This document shows, piece by piece, positions 4,793 through 5,479 of a stretch of DNA of 5,479 nt. The position numbers were made by a program, and so were the translations under genes. Origin of the DNA: Gaiellales bacterium (lineage in GTDB: Bacteria; Actinomycetota; Thermoleophilia; Gaiellales; F1-60-MAGs149); assembly GCA_030831375.1 (NCBI GenBank), contig JAURLF010000069.1:1-5479 (forward strand), in the 5' to 3' direction. Numbering within the stretch: position 1 is the first letter of the stretch; each line of letters opens with the position of its first letter. The notes beneath the pieces are model-generated. The model made no database searches. It saw only the letters and a list, made by a program, of their open reading frames with translations, and had not been told where the DNA came from.

Positions 4793-5479
4793 GCCGGACC
4801 TCGTCCGCTACGCGATCTCCGTGCCGGGCGCACGCCGCCACGAGGCCGAGGCCGTGCTCGTGGGGCGCTGCCCCGCGGGCTTCGAGGAGACGCCCGACGG
4901 CTTCGCGGTCGTCGCGGCCGCCGCGGCGCCCGCCCCGGCCTGGCCCGACTGGTTCCGGGTCGCGGCGGAGCCCATCGCGGCCGGCTGGCGCGACGCCTGG
5001 CGCGACTTCCACCGGCCCTGCGCGATCGCCGGCACGTGGGTGCGCCCGCCGTGGCTCGACGAGCCCGCGGACGCCGTCCTGCTCGAGCCGGGCTACGCGT
5101 TCGGGACGGGCTCGCACCCGACGACGCGCGGGGTGGGGGAGCTGCTCGCCGCCGAGGCCCCGGGGTCGCTGCTCGACCTCGGCTGCGGGTCGGGCCTGCT
5201 CTCGATCCTGGCGGCCCGCTGGAGCCACGCTCCCGTCACGGCCTGGGACCTCGACCCGCACGCCGTCGCCGCGGCTCGCGCCAACCTCGCCCGCAACGGG
5301 CTCGCCGACGCGGTGGCGGTGGAGCAGGCCGACGCCCTCGCAGCGCCCCTGCCCGCCTGCGACCTCGCGCTCGCCAACATCGAGCGGCGCGTCGTCGAGC
5401 GGCTCCTGGCTCGCGACGGCCTGCCCGGGCGGGTCATCATCAGTGGCGTGCGCGCCGACGACGCGCTCGACCTCGGCGC
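4785..5479 (+). CDS. prmA: PrmA, ribosomal protein L11 methyltransferase (3' end cut by window)
   Basis: This is a SAM-dependent methyltransferase that would methylate ribosomal protein L11; 231 codons are visible and the C-terminus is missing. The N-terminal part (about 8-60) resembles the PrmA substrate-recognition domain. The signature AFGTGSHPTTR is at residues 105-115 (AFGTGTHPTT in most PrmA). SAM motif I LLDLGCGSGLLSI is at 129-141, the acidic motif DLDPHAV at 155-161, and the ANI catalytic-region motif at 197-199. The residue after ANI is Glu200, where PrmA usually has Leu, and LEPG replaces the usual LDPG. The gene starts with GTG, 8 nt inside the dnaJ 3' end and in another frame; the first residues (RYAISVPGARRHEAEAVL) fit the usual PrmA start, so no downstream start is preferred. 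No clear Shine-Dalgarno is visible, and coupling to dnaJ is likely. By family habit rsmE would be expected next. Confidence 0.92.
   Translation, partial: MAEPDLVRYAISVPGARRHEAEAVLVGRCPAGFEETPDGFAVVAAAAAPAPAWPDWFRVAAEPIAAGWRDAWRDFHRPCAIAGTWVRPPWLDEPADAVLLEPGYAFGTGSHPTTRGVGELLAAEAPGSLLDLGCGSGLLSILAARWSHAPVTAWDLDPHAVAAARANLARNGLADAVAVEQADALAAPLPACDLALANIERRVVERLLARDGLPGRVIISGVRADDALDLG

Overview
The window is very GC-rich and codon third positions are almost all G or C. It looks like a chromosomal housekeeping region from a high-GC actinobacterium. The hemW-hrcA-dnaJ-prmA order, with prmA right after dnaJ, and the candidate leaderless starts would fit a deep-branching class such as Thermoleophilia. 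That placement is an inference; the sequence has no rRNA or other direct taxonomic marker.

Left third, minus strand (1-1242): a stand-alone siroheme-synthase N-terminal enzyme (precorrin-2 dehydrogenase/sirohydrochlorin ferrochelatase, 1242-508) is followed 89 nt downstream by the first 139 codons of a class III, HemL-like PLP aminotransferase that runs off the left edge. The aminotransferase has a good promoter of its own (TTGACG-N18-TATCGT) and a GGAGGA ribosome binding site. It lacks the substrate-binding Arg of true glutamate-1-semialdehyde aminomutase, so its neighbour should not be used to call it hemL.

Centre: a short divergent intergenic region (1243-1297) separates the minus-strand pair from a plus-strand operon.

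Right two thirds, plus strand (1298-5479): hemW (radical-SAM haem chaperone), hrcA (heat-shock repressor, ATGA overlap with hemW), an unrecognised 65-aa membrane protein, dnaJ (complete type I co-chaperone with four zinc-binding repeats) and prmA (ribosomal protein L11 methyltransferase, 8-nt overlap with dnaJ, cut by the right edge). Genes are tightly packed, which suggests one transcript with possible internal promoters. The operon joins haem handling, heat-shock control, protein folding and ribosome modification. No CIRCE operator is visible, so HrcA targets must lie elsewhere.

There is no mobile element, CRISPR array, tRNA or rRNA, and no convincing terminator. I did not find a clearly new system. 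The least explained items are the small membrane protein between hrcA and dnaJ, the cysteine-rich N-terminus of the siroheme enzyme, the altered HrcA recognition helix, and a repeated TANNNT-N7-ATG arrangement that suggests leaderless transcripts.
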